64,000 nt of DNA from Tritrichomonas musculus (Eukaryota > Parabasalia > Tritrichomonadida > Tritrichomonadidae), in contig JAPFFF010000061.1 of assembly GCA_039105265.1 (NCBI GenBank), positions 1 to 64,000 of the forward strand, in the 5' to 3' direction. Numbering within the stretch: position 1 is the stretch's first letter; each line of letters begins with the position of its first letter. Made by a program: the position numbers and the translations under genes. Below are positions 36,311 to 44,518 of this stretch, in pieces. A model generated the notes under the pieces. It saw only the letters and a list, made by a program, of their open reading frames with translations, was not told where the DNA came from and did no database searches.

Positions 36311-37999
36311 ATGACATATCAGAATGCTCAACTCAAGAACACCGGTAATGATGAAGGTGATGTTCTCAAATTCTTCCAATCAAAACTTCGAAACCTCATT
36401 GCTCACAATGGTGGAGATCATACATTTGGTTGGTTTACTGAGGACGTTGACGACAAAGATGCACCAATGCCAATCGGTACAAAAACAAAAATCAAATGGA
36501 CTCACCAAGGACATACCATCTCACAAATGGAAAAGAATTTCGTTACTGCCAAACTCAATCTCGTTGTCCAACTCAACAAAACACTTAATCTTGAAGGCGA
36601 TACAGCTAACCTTAACCGTATATTCATTGGTTTCAAACATGCAGTGGAACTCTTTAGTGATGCTCGTTTATGGATCGACAACGTAATGCTCAAAGAATAC
36701 CAGCAAGACGAACTCATTAGAGAATCATTTGCATACAATTCAATCAAACCAATCGATGCCAAAGAACCAGCCAAACATCGTTACTCATTATGGGAAAACA
36801 CATCTAGAATGTCTCCATCAGTGTGTGGTGTTTACGTTCCACTTACTTTATTAGCTGATGGTAATGCTCATCGAATCACATTTGAAGCATCCATTTACTT
36901 TACCGATCAACTTGCATTCCAAGCATGGCAACTCTATCCAAACTCCATCTGTGGTGAAATCGAAGAAGAAATCAAATCATCAACAGAAGCACTCGTATGG
37001 CATCAAGTTCAACCATCTGTAGTCAAAGAAATCGAAGAACTCCTCAACTGTTCCATCATCGAACAAGACGTACCAGCCAACATGACCATCTCCAACAAAT
37101 TCTCTCAAATTGGATCCCCATCAACCATCGTCACTGAATACAAATTATCTGATGCCCCTCAAGATGGTTCGAATGATTTGCTAAATGAAGGTTACCAAAC
37201 ACTCCCCGTCCTTGGTGATTCCTCTAAAGTAATTGCTTACAAGACCGAAGAAGTCATCCTAAACTGCCGTGGAGGTACCATCGTTACCATGAAATCAGAT
37301 CTTGCCGGCTTTGGTGTCAAACCTGATTGCCTCAATGGACTCATCCGTGAACTCAATACACCTCTCCTCATTCCATCCCAACAGCTCGTTCGTGAAGGCT
37401 TCCAAGGATTAGCCACTGATGCAGGTCTCGATGTTTCCAAATCAATTGCTCTCTCGAATGCCACAAACATCACAGTCATGTTCCCTAAAAGAACTAATGA
37501 AATAACTTGCTTCGACAACATCATGTACCAGAACGTTCAACTCACCATCAACAACGTCAAATACCCAGACACAGAGTTTGATTCCACCATCGGACCACGA
37601 TTCTATCAATACCAACTCATCTCAAACGAATTAGACGGTTCTCTCAGACCATCCCACGAACTTGAAGACTCATGGACAATGTCATTGAATGCCCCAGATG
37701 GAACTCGTTACAAGAACACCATAAGCGATGCCACTAGCTTCTGCATTAACTTCCAACTCGAACGAACCAACTCTGGATATGTATTCGATGGCGTTGACAC
37801 AGGCGGAAACACAGTCACAATCAAATTCAAAGGCCAACCATTATATCGAGGTGCTAACGACACATACTACAACTATGACTTGTCAAACCCTGGTGCTCAT
37901 CCACCCCCTCCTGAGGCTTGGATTTGTACAGACACATACTTCACATGGCAAAGAGGAGCAGTCAAGTACTTTACCAATACTCCAGAAGGATATGCATAA
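36311..37999 (+). CDS. Major capsid protein (Polinton double jelly-roll type)
   Basis: About 562 residues from MTYQNAQLKN, the start chosen because the third-element homologue begins MTYQNAQFKN; an in-frame ATG at 36281 adds ten residues. Features are the conserved N-terminal block (GTKTKIKWTHQGHTISQMEK), the surface-strand phrase LFSDARLWIDNVML, CGVYVPLTLLADGNAHRITF and long beta-rich stretches. Size, position beside pVI-like and ATPase genes, and the RLWIDN phrase fit the double jelly-roll capsid proteins of Polintons. The codon use is more GC-rich than neighbours, as expected of a highly expressed gene. The frame is open throughout. Confidence 0.85.
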   Translation: MTYQNAQLKNTGNDEGDVLKFFQSKLRNLIAHNGGDHTFGWFTEDVDDKDAPMPIGTKTKIKWTHQGHTISQMEKNFVTAKLNLVVQLNKTLNLEGDTANLNRIFIGFKHAVELFSDARLWIDNVMLKEYQQDELIRESFAYNSIKPIDAKEPAKHRYSLWENTSRMSPSVCGVYVPLTLLADGNAHRITFEASIYFTDQLAFQAWQLYPNSICGEIEEEIKSSTEALVWHQVQPSVVKEIEELLNCSIIEQDVPANMTISNKFSQIGSPSTIVTEYKLSDAPQDGSNDLLNEGYQTLPVLGDSSKVIAYKTEEVILNCRGGTIVTMKSDLAGFGVKPDCLNGLIRELNTPLLIPSQQLVREGFQGLATDAGLDVSKSIALSNATNITVMFPKRTNEITCFDNIMYQNVQLTINNVKYPDTEFDSTIGPRFYQYQLISNELDGSLRPSHELEDSWTMSLNAPDGTRYKNTISDATSFCINFQLERTNSGYVFDGVDTGGNTVTIKFKGQPLYRGANDTYYNYDLSNPGAHPPPPEAWICTDTYFTWQRGAVKYFTNTPEGYA

Positions 38000-38055
38000 A
38001 GAGTTATCAGAAATAATCGTTTACGAATATAATAAATATTTTTATCTTTACTGAA

Positions 38056-38631
38056 ATGGAAGAAGCAAAGATAGTTGAATTCGTTCCACTTCTCGATTTC
38101 GAAGACTATTACGAAATATTAAATGAATATCCATTTACGATTAGACGTAAACGAGATCATTATGAAATCAGTGAGTATATCGGACGTGGCTATGTTCAAG
38201 TTTCTTTAAAGTGCAAGACATACGATAAACATAAGCTAATTGCTAAACAATTCATTCCAAATCCAGATAATCTTCCATGCATTGATCACAAAAATAAAGA
38301 TCGAACTGATTATCATTTAGAGAATCTTCGATGGTGCACAGAATCGACTAACCAAAGAAACAGATCATCAACTTGTGGAGTTAAATATACATTCGTTGAT
38401 GAAATCAATGATGATGCAATCGAAGTAATTGATTATGGAAATCATCAATTTGAAGACTATTATTATGACGAGACTGTTGACAAATTCTATTTCTGGAATG
38501 GAGTACAGTTCAGAGAACTACACGTATGTAACAAGAAAGATGGAACCAAAATTGTAAACATGATTGATACAGACAAAAAGAAGGTATCTGTCAGTATAGC
38601 TAAATTCAAACGATTATATGATTTAGTTTAA
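38056..38631 (+). CDS. NUMOD4-HNH homing-type endonuclease
   Basis: 191 residues. NUMOD4 module at 6-30 (IVEFVPLLDFEDYYEILNEY), a DNA-contact strand repeat (RGYVQVSLKCKTYDKHKLIA), then the HNH_3 nuclease motif (CIDHKNKDRTDYHLENLRWC, followed by TNQRNR). The C-terminal half is a second domain of unknown role. Such enzymes cut DNA at specific sites and spread with their host element. The gene follows the major capsid gene on the same strand with a 56-base gap. A close relative sits at the same relative place in the outer element (41061-41651). Confidence 0.9.
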   Translation: MEEAKIVEFVPLLDFEDYYEILNEYPFTIRRKRDHYEISEYIGRGYVQVSLKCKTYDKHKLIAKQFIPNPDNLPCIDHKNKDRTDYHLENLRWCTESTNQRNRSSTCGVKYTFVDEINDDAIEVIDYGNHQFEDYYYDETVDKFYFWNGVQFRELHVCNKKDGTKIVNMIDTDKKKVSVSIAKFKRLYDLV

Positions 38632-38675
38632 GATTCATCCAAAAATATCGTTCATGTTAACCTTTATTTTTGCAT

Positions 38676-39017
38676 TTAGTAGATCAATTTGAGGAATACT
38701 TTAAAGTCATCAGGCTTGATTTCATTACCTTTCGTGTCAGTGAAATATATCTTGAAGTCCCTCTTGGATCCTATATATTCATATTTACGGTTATCATCTG
38801 GAGGCACCAGATTCGCATACCACAAAAGACTATCACAATACTTGTCCCTTTGAATGAACGTTGCATGGCATTCTGTCTCGCCATCTAGATAACCGTTACA
38901 TGTAGCCCTACAGTACTGAAAAACGACATATTTACGATTCTTTGAATACACAAAATCGATCGGAAACTGGTTCTCATAAGTGTCAGTTATGAAGTAAGTC
39001 TTAGTTGTTGGTTCCAT
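38676..39017 (-). CDS. Small conserved protein at right end of inner Polinton
   Basis: 113 residues starting 11 bases inside the right terminal repeat. The C-terminal half (YANLVPPDDNRKYEYIGSKR, then FKIYFTDTKGNEIKPDDF) has the beta-rich form FTDxxGNxI seen at the ends of several virion surface proteins of this element class. Four cysteines lie in the middle. A structural role is likely but not proven; the family name is not known to me. Confidence 0.6.
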   Translation of the reverse strand: MEPTTKTYFITDTYENQFPIDFVYSKNRKYVVFQYCRATCNGYLDGETECHATFIQRDKYCDSLLWYANLVPPDDNRKYEYIGSKRDFKIYFTDTKGNEIKPDDFKVFLKLIY

Positions 39018-39027
39018 TTCGTATTCA

Positions 39028-39378
39028 TTAAATTTTCACATCATCTCAGACCACTTTATCGCAAAACTTATGATCCCTATCTGCCCCTTCCAACCCTTCA
39101 AATCAACCCTCACATCTCAACCTCCAAGACCTCCGGTGATTTTAGACCTAACTTCCCAGACCTTCACTTTCGAATCAATTCTCAAGGATCACATAAATTC
39201 ATCACCAACCCTTCATTCCCGAATCCAATCTGAACTCCATAAACACCCAATTCTTAAATCCAACCAAGCAACGGGAATCGTTAACGAATTCTCAAGGTTT
39301 CCAAGCTGATCCCTTCAAAATGACGTGAAAGTGGGGAGTTTAGACCGAAGGTCTAAAATCACCTCTTTTATATGTAGT
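39028..39378 (-). repeat. Right terminal inverted repeat of inner Polinton (351 bp)
   Basis: Complement of 17491-17841 with 6 differences (about 98.3 percent identity). It ends CCTCTTTTATATGTAGT and carries the same terminal stem-loop. Confidence 0.95.
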
Positions 39379-39383
39379 AATAT
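39379..39383. repeat. Target site duplication AATAT, right copy
   Basis: AATAT immediately follows the right terminal repeat and matches 17486-17490. Confidence 0.85.
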
Positions 39384-39934
39384 TTATAGCAATTCTCTTT
39401 ATTTGATGGAACCATTCGAGGTCTTTGAGATTCAATATTTTGAGCTTGTTCTGCAATTACATCATCTTTCTCTGCAATGACTTGCTCTTTGATAGCTATG
39501 GTTTTAGTTAATTCTTCACGTTCATTTGATGCTATTTCATCAAGGAGTTTGAGTATTCTGAGATGATATTTTCGACTTGCCCATATAGCTACATCATTAA
39601 CCAAATATCGATGAACATAATAACCTCTTAATCCATTCGGTAAATTCTTGCGGTTTTCCCATGATTTTGCGAACCTCGGAATTCCGAGGGTCGATTTTTC
39701 TAGCTCAAATTCATCTAATACATCTTTAGTTGACTGATTTTCGAAATAATGATATGCTAGTTTATTTGAATTACATGCATTGATGATGGATTGCATTTGA
39801 TACATATCATCTTTGATGGAACGAATGACTCTCAATTGATTATTATATTGAATCCATTCATAATCATCATTGATTCGTTCATAGATAAGTTTGTCATTGG
39901 TGTTTGCTTTGCTGTTGGCTGTAGTTGCTGACAT
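39384..39934 (-). pseudogene. N-terminal part of the outer element's KilA-N gene
   Basis: About 183 codons from the ATG at 39934. A diverged KilA-N domain is visible (FAKSWENRKNLPNGLRGYYV, HRYLVNDVAIWASRKYHLRI, LKLLDEIASNE), followed by a coiled-coil (KEQVIAEKDDVIAEQAQNIE). It ends at the inner Polinton edge; the other part of the gene is at 17190-17490. The coding sequence contains the palindrome CCTCGGAATTCCGAGG (39674-39689), which recurs in its upstream region at 40328-40343. Confidence 0.85.
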
Positions 39935-39983
39935 GTTATTCTTTGACCTTCTGATAAAAAGTTGGTAATGATTGAAAACAAAT

Positions 39984-40440
39984 GAGTTTGAAAATGATTG
40001 ATTTTAAGCTGAAAAATGTGAGTGGACGAAATCGTCCGGTCGTCAAACCCTTCAAAATCGATACCAAAAATGAAGGCTTGCAGACACATACTTCTGACTC
40101 TTCAAAATCGATATCAAATCTCAATGGTTTCACCAATGTTTTGAAAATCATTGATTTCATCAACAAAATGTGAAGGTCGGGATTCCGCCAGTCGCCTAAA
40201 CCTTCAAAATTGGACCCAAAAATGAATGCTTGGAGACAAGTTTATATGACTCTTCAAAATCAATATCAAATCTCAATGGTTTCACCAATGTTTTGAAAAT
40301 CATTGAAATCATCTACCAAAATCGTTCCCTCGGAATTCCGAGGTTAGCCAAATCCTTCAAAATCAATATCAAAAATGAAGGCTAGAAGACAAGTTTATAT
40401 GACTCTTCAAAATCAAATGCAAAAATGAATAGTTCTACTA
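39984..40440. repeat. Three 154-bp repeats with differing dyads, upstream of outer KilA-N
   Basis: Units start near 39984, 40139 and 40292. Each has the lead tttgaaaatcatt, then a dyad, then ccttcaaaatc, then a shared second half with ggtttcaccaatg. The dyads are GGACG-aaat-CGTCC, CGG-gatt-CCG and CCTCGGAATTCCGAGG. The arrangement mirrors 26623-26930 in the inner element. Confidence 0.85.
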
Positions 40441-40595
40441 ATGTTCTGGACTTCCTAAGAGTCTACTATTTTACAGAATTTCGAAGAATTTTTGACATGT
40501 GATATGAAAAATATTTTGAAAAATTTTGCATAATTATTGCAATATATGTATGAAGGAATAGGGTTAGAACCAATTAAATAGTAAATCGAAAACAT
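40441..40595. other. AT-rich spacer in outer Polinton
   Basis: No gene was seen. AT-rich sequence between the repeat array and the tRNA-like unit. Confidence 0.5.
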
Positions 40596-40694
40596 ATAAA
40601 TGTTAGCGCTAACTGGTACAGTCGTAGAGTCATGAAGCATGTCTCCGGGCTTCGGCTGCAGGCATGAGTTCGATTCTCCTCGGTGCCGATTTTT
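40596..40694 (+). ncRNA. tRNA-like Pol III unit of outer Polinton
   Basis: A box B-like GAGTTCGATTC (40666-40676) sits in a T-arm with 4 of 5 pairs (ATGAG with CTCCT). It is preceded by an acTGGTacAGT D-arm-like segment and a GC-rich hairpin resembling a long variable arm (CCGGGCTTCGGCTGCAGG). It is followed by CGGTGCCG and a TTTTT stop (40690-40694). No matching 5' acceptor strand was found, so it is tRNA-like or decayed. Its position equals that of 27221-27298 in the inner element. Confidence 0.45.
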
Positions 40695-40699
40695 CGTAT

Positions 40700-40935
40700 T
40701 ATTTCCGGTCCATATTTGTGATAGAGCCCAAGCGAACTAAACACCTTGGGTAAGCTATTACTTGTGGATTATGGGGTAATACGGGCATTTGCCGGCATTT
40801 GCAATCCTTTGTAATGAAAGATTCGTTCTTTCCCCAGCCATAGTGGATGCAGATCCTTTCCTATAAGGGATGATATAATCCCGGGTACATATTGTTCCTT
40901 ATTCGAATGCAGTACGCATCCACGTAGACGGATTG
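40700..40935. ncRNA. GC-richer structured block of outer Polinton
   Basis: A non-coding stretch clearly richer in G+C than its surroundings and full of short stems: CCCAAG/CTTGGG (about 40727-40756), TATTAC/GTAATA (about 40758-40784) and GTGGATGC/GCATCCAC (about 40846-40922). It occupies the place of the triple-motif block of the inner element but has a different sequence. This suggests a conserved structured RNA or cis-acting DNA. Confidence 0.5.
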
Positions 40936-40954
40936 GTTTTTGCATTTTTGCTTT

Positions 40955-41024
40955 TAAGATTTGAAGATAGCTAATGTCGTTTCATTTATTTTTGCAGTCA
41001 CCTTTCCAACAATTGATTGCTTTT
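40955..41024 (-). pseudogene. Fiber gene tail remnant, outer Polinton
   Basis: The minus-strand sequence reads QSIVGKVTAKINETTLAIFKS, apart from one change the same as the last residues of the inner fiber protein. It marks that the outer element once had the same gene order. Confidence 0.8.
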
Positions 41025-41060
41025 TAAATCAATCATTTTCAAATTATATCAATATTTTTT

Positions 41061-41651
41061 ATGCATGTGAAAATGTCAACCGAGAGCGCTATCCAATTCG
41101 TTCCATTAAAAGGTTTCGAAGATGATTATGAAATCTTAAATGAATATCCATTTACAATTAGACGTCAAAGTGATCAATATGAGATAAAAGAAAGTACAGC
41201 TGGAAATGGATATGTAACAGTTCATTTAAATGGAGTTACACAAAATAAGCATGAACTTATTGCATTGCAATTCATTCCTAATGATGATCCAGAACATAAA
41301 ACACAAGTTGATCATAAAAATAAACATCGAGATGATTATCATATTGAGAATCTTCGTTGGGTTACACGTTCACAAAATGGGCTTAATAAATCATCACATC
41401 TTGGAATAATATATGAATATGTTGATGATATACCCGAAGATTCATTAGTTGTTGATGAATATGGAAAACATAAATTTGAAGATTATTATTTCTATGACGA
41501 TGTATTCTATTTCTATAATGGAATTCAATATCGTAAATTACATATTAATGAAATGAAAGATGGTACTAGGTATGTAAAAATGAAAAATATAGATAACAAA
41601 TATGTTACTGTATGTTATTCAAAATTTAAGAGATTACATGACTTAATCTAA
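41061..41651 (+). CDS. NUMOD4-HNH homing-type endonuclease (outer Polinton)
   Basis: 196 residues; a second in-frame ATG at 41073 is an equally good start. NUMOD4 (IQFVPLKGFEDDYEILNEYP), a DNA-contact repeat (NGYVTVHLNGVTQNKHELIA) and the HNH_3 motif (QVDHKNKHRDDYHIENLRWV) are followed by a C-terminal domain similar to that of 38056-38631 (KLHINEMKDGTRYVKM). The frame is open and the nuclease residues look kept. The last bases overlap the 3' end of the convergent ADA2-like gene. Confidence 0.9.
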   Translation: MHVKMSTESAIQFVPLKGFEDDYEILNEYPFTIRRQSDQYEIKESTAGNGYVTVHLNGVTQNKHELIALQFIPNDDPEHKTQVDHKNKHRDDYHIENLRWVTRSQNGLNKSSHLGIIYEYVDDIPEDSLVVDEYGKHKFEDYYFYDDVFYFYNGIQYRKLHINEMKDGTRYVKMKNIDNKYVTVCYSKFKRLHDLI

Positions 41652-43185
41652 GATTTGAATATTGCAAGAGTGGTTTCAATAAATATAATAATGGACCGTC
41701 ATATAATGGCGTGTTTTTTAAAAGCGGAACTGTTCGATTCCATTGAGTAACAACTTTCAAAGGAACCGGCAGTTTAATTACTTCTTTCTTAGGTGGTTTC
41801 ATTTCTTTTTGAGCAAGACTAGTTTCTCGTTTAATAATACTAGTTTTTCTTAATGTCATTCTTAATGTGGAATTATTTTTCCTCCGTTCCTCTTCTTGCT
41901 TCCTCCTTTCTTCTTCTTTCTTCCTTTTTTCTTCTTCTTTCTTTCTCCTTTCTTCGTCTTTCTTCTTCTTTTCTTCTAACTTTCGTTCTTGCTCTTGGAA
42001 TTTACGATTGTTAACTCCTATAAGAGTTAAGTAGTATTTGAGATAAAATGAATCTGAAATGTTGATTGGCGCTCTTGGTAACTGTTGAATGTCAAGACGA
42101 TTCCTTCTAATCATCTTTGACGTTTGTTGAATTACTGATGATGCCTCTTCAATTTGATTTGGATCTGGTACATATTTTACTAAACTAAAGTTTTCTTCTG
42201 AAATCGTACTGTACGTGGAAATTGGTGGATCCAGAAGCGTGTCTTCAATATGGCATTTGGAATCAACAATATTGGTTGGCTGAACTGCGTATTCTCGAAA
42301 ACTTTCTAACTTAGATAAACCTGAATCTCGTATCGAGTATTCTATAGTTAGTTTATCGTAGCTCCTCAATATTTCAAGTTTATCGTTGAATTCTTGCAAT
42401 GTATCATAACTATTGAATTCAATGTCCAACGTAACCATTTCTGGAATTGATTCTGGAAATTCATCAAAACGAAATTCAAACTCCTCCCTATTTAATACAT
42501 AACCACTCAACTCTCCTTTCTTCTCTCCTACTTTACCCTCCTGCGCCTCATCTTCCAGACCATAACGTTCCTTATACTCTGTTACATAATCGTCGCTTTT
42601 AAAAATTGATATACGTGGTAGGTCCGATGATTTGTTTGATGGTTCTTGTTTTGTGGTTTTCGTTTTATTGCTTTTTGAATTTGGACCTAAAGAGCTTTTC
42701 GTTGTCTTTTTTGTTCTTTCTGACAAATGGTTGACAAAACTATTTGCATCTTTTTTATAATCAGATGATGTTATCGTTGAACCTCCACGTGGATCTGGCG
42801 CATTCCTCGCATTTATGAAGGAAACATAAAAATGACGACGACATTCAGCTTCTGTTTTCGTTCGTATTACATTCGCAATTCGACTCCAATTAAATGATCT
42901 GTCCCTTCCCAAGGCTTGAATAAAAAATAATTCTTCTTGAATGTTCCATCCTCTCTCAAAACCTTCTTGTGTACATGGCATAATAACTGCAAAGGGATGT
43001 TCTTTAAAATGGCTCCCGAGTCTAACACCTTGCCCAAAGCACGGCAAACATAAATCTACCTCTTCGCATTTAAGGCATGAAACATATATTTCATATGATA
43101 AATCATGACAACAATTTTTGCAAAAATGTGGTGGACCTGGATAAGGCGATGATTCAGACGGATATTGAAATTTTTCAACTTCCAT
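41626..43185 (-). CDS. ADA2-like transcriptional adaptor (ZZ finger plus SANT)
   Basis: 519 residues. Residues about 18-65 form a ZZ zinc finger (HFCKNCCHDLSYEIYVSCLK, CEEVDLCLPCFGQG, HPF), and about 75-125 a SANT/Myb domain (NIQEELFFIQALGRDRSFNW, SRIANVIRTKTEAECRRHF). ZZ followed directly by SANT is the ADA2 signature; ADA2 links GCN5-type acetyltransferases to SAGA/ADA complexes in the nucleus. The usual C-terminal SWIRM domain is not recognisable. Instead there is a strongly charged helix (residues about 393-435, alternating Glu, Arg and Lys) and a short hydrophobic tail. The last codons overlap the convergent HNH gene of the outer Polinton, so the C-terminus may have been replaced by element DNA. 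Confidence 0.8.
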   Translation of the reverse strand: MEVEKFQYPSESSPYPGPPHFCKNCCHDLSYEIYVSCLKCEEVDLCLPCFGQGVRLGSHFKEHPFAVIMPCTQEGFERGWNIQEELFFIQALGRDRSFNWSRIANVIRTKTEAECRRHFYVSFINARNAPDPRGGSTITSSDYKKDANSFVNHLSERTKKTTKSSLGPNSKSNKTKTTKQEPSNKSSDLPRISIFKSDDYVTEYKERYGLEDEAQEGKVGEKKGELSGYVLNREEFEFRFDEFPESIPEMVTLDIEFNSYDTLQEFNDKLEILRSYDKLTIEYSIRDSGLSKLESFREYAVQPTNIVDSKCHIEDTLLDPPISTYSTISEENFSLVKYVPDPNQIEEASSVIQQTSKMIRRNRLDIQQLPRAPINISDSFYLKYYLTLIGVNNRKFQEQERKLEEKKKKDEERRKKEEEKRKKEEERRKQEEERRKNNSTLRMTLRKTSIIKRETSLAQKEMKPPKKEVIKLPVPLKVVTQWNRTVPLLKNTPLYDGPLLYLLKPLLQYSNLRLSHVIS

Positions 43186-43841
43186 TTTTTTTAAACCAAA
43201 AAGATTAGCTATGAAATTGTAAAGAAAATTAAAAGAGGCGTTTAAAGTAAAATTCTTATATTAATAAAAATATATCTAAAAAATACTTCTTATAATTTAT
43301 TTCTTAATCTCAAAAATAATAATAAATAAAAATAAGACTTAATATTTCTTTATATATATTTATTTTTAATTATTTTTAGTATGTCTCAATTTTTCACTAA
43401 CAGCTTCAAAAATTAAGAAAATTTCTGAGTTCTCATAAATAAGAAAAATAATAAAAAAAGATGTAAATCTAAAACGAATTATTTTAAACACAACGATTAT
43501 TCACTTTAGATTAATTTCATTGAATAGTATAAAAAATACGTATTAACTTTTTGTTTGAGTTATTTCAATTATTGGCAGTTTATTTGAATTAAAATAACTC
43601 TACATTCATCTATTTTAGTAGTTATATATTTGCCACGATTTTTGCACTTCGTTCAAAAACCGCGTCAAATATTTCCCATCCGCGACCCCAGCCCCGCTAT
43701 GCCAGGTATGATCCCCACTCCCATTAATGATCTTCCACTGGGCTTGTTCTCAGGATTCCTCTCAACGCTCTGCTAGGAAGGAGGCCCCGTATCGTTAACA
43801 TCAAAAAAGCTATAGAAAAAGTTGTTAATTGTGTGGTTTAC
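43186..43841. other. Intergenic region with a GC-richer island
   Basis: 43186-43630 is very AT-rich. 43640-43800 is unusually GC-rich for the window (for example ccgcgaccccagccccgcta) and has no supported frame. It could be a small RNA gene or a piece of foreign DNA; I cannot identify it. Confidence 0.45.
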
Positions 43842-44372
43842 TTAAAGGCATTCTTTCCAATCGTTTGCATAGCATTCAATTGGATAGTATATCCATCTTG
43901 TGTAAAATTCTATTCTAATAAATAAATGCTCTGCATATGAATCTAAAAATTGGTTCATTCCTCTTTGAGGGTCCATTAGGGTCCAATCAATTGTGGTATT
44001 TGGGAAAAATTGAAAGAATCTGGTAGAAATGCTCGTAAAAAGATTTTCATCGAAATTGAATTTACATTTGACTATATCAAGGGTTGTTTCAAACATTTTT
44101 TGTCGAATTTCTATGCATTTGTGAAGTTCACGATAATAATTTCTGATAAATTCTTGCTTTGGGCCAATATTGAATGGTGTATCTTTTGCTGTTACAATTT
44201 TGCATAAACTCTGGTACATATAGTCATCTTCATTTAAATCTAAATCTTCTGGGTGTTTATCGATAAGATCTGATAGGTTCTCTATTGGGTAGTTCTCTGT
44301 AGGCTCTACGTTGGACTCGGAGATGGCGAACATAAGTAAAAATGATGTGATGAGGTGAGCACGAAAAATCAT
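43842..44372 (-). CDS. Secreted hypothetical protein
   Basis: 176 residues. The start MIFRAHLITSFLLMFAISES is a good signal peptide (basic n-region, hydrophobic core, Ser/Glu end). The mature part has several Cys (SLCKIVTAKD, LHKCIEIRQ, IVKCKFNFD, IECYANDWKECL), likely disulfide-bonded, and many aromatic residues. No membrane anchor is seen. The family is not recognised. It could be a host surface/secreted protein; its place at the left edge of the third element leaves open that it belongs to that element. Confidence 0.6.
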   Translation of the reverse strand: MIFRAHLITSFLLMFAISESNVEPTENYPIENLSDLIDKHPEDLDLNEDDYMYQSLCKIVTAKDTPFNIGPKQEFIRNYYRELHKCIEIRQKMFETTLDIVKCKFNFDENLFTSISTRFFQFFPNTTIDWTLMDPQRGMNQFLDSYAEHLFIRIEFYTRWIYYPIECYANDWKECL

Positions 44373-44518
44373 ATTTTTTATTTGGGTCCCTCATAGGGGT
44401 GCCCCTAGGTGTTTAGGGTGCCCGAGTTGTTGTAGAGGTGCCCTCTAAGTTTTTGGTGTGGAGACCGTTTACCAAAAATCTATTTTTTTCTCGTTAGGTC
44501 ATCACATCACTTTTTTTC
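44373..44518. other. Intergenic stretch with repeated GGTGCCC
   Basis: The motif ggtgcccc / ggtgcccg / ggtgccct occurs three times near 44397-44445. No inverted partner was found at the right side of the third element. No gene was seen. Confidence 0.4.

Larger units (their letters stand above)
17491..39378. mobile_element. Inner Polinton/Maverick, 21,888 bp, young and nearly whole
   Basis: Complete element with 351-bp inverted ends (6 differences) and a 5-bp target duplication, inserted in the KilA-N gene of the outer Polinton. Gene order: PolB-primase (+), integrase (-), basic protein (+), Cys protein (+), KilA-N (-), 154-bp repeats, tRNA-like/structured block, fiber (-), Asn-rich protein (+), probable minor capsid (+), packaging ATPase (-), small coiled-coil protein (-), pVI-like peptide (-), major capsid (+), NUMOD4-HNH (+), small structural protein (-). 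The near-identical ends indicate a recent insertion. It looks nearly whole, with about two or three breaks, all seen around the integrase N-terminal part. Confidence 0.95.
7870..41651. mobile_element. Outer Polinton/Maverick, split by the inner one
   Basis: Virus-like element of the Polinton family, in two parts: about 7870-17490 and 39379 to about 41651. It carries PolB with primase, integrase, a basic protein, a NUMOD4 protein, a conserved Cys protein, a KilA-N gene, hairpin repeats, a tRNA-like/structured block and a NUMOD4-HNH gene, in the same order as the inner element. It is incomplete: the morphogenesis block of the inner copy is not represented and no terminal repeats were found. The boundaries are approximate. 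Polymerase and integrase frames are still long and open, so it is not ancient, but it is older than the inner copy that is inserted in it. Confidence 0.8.
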
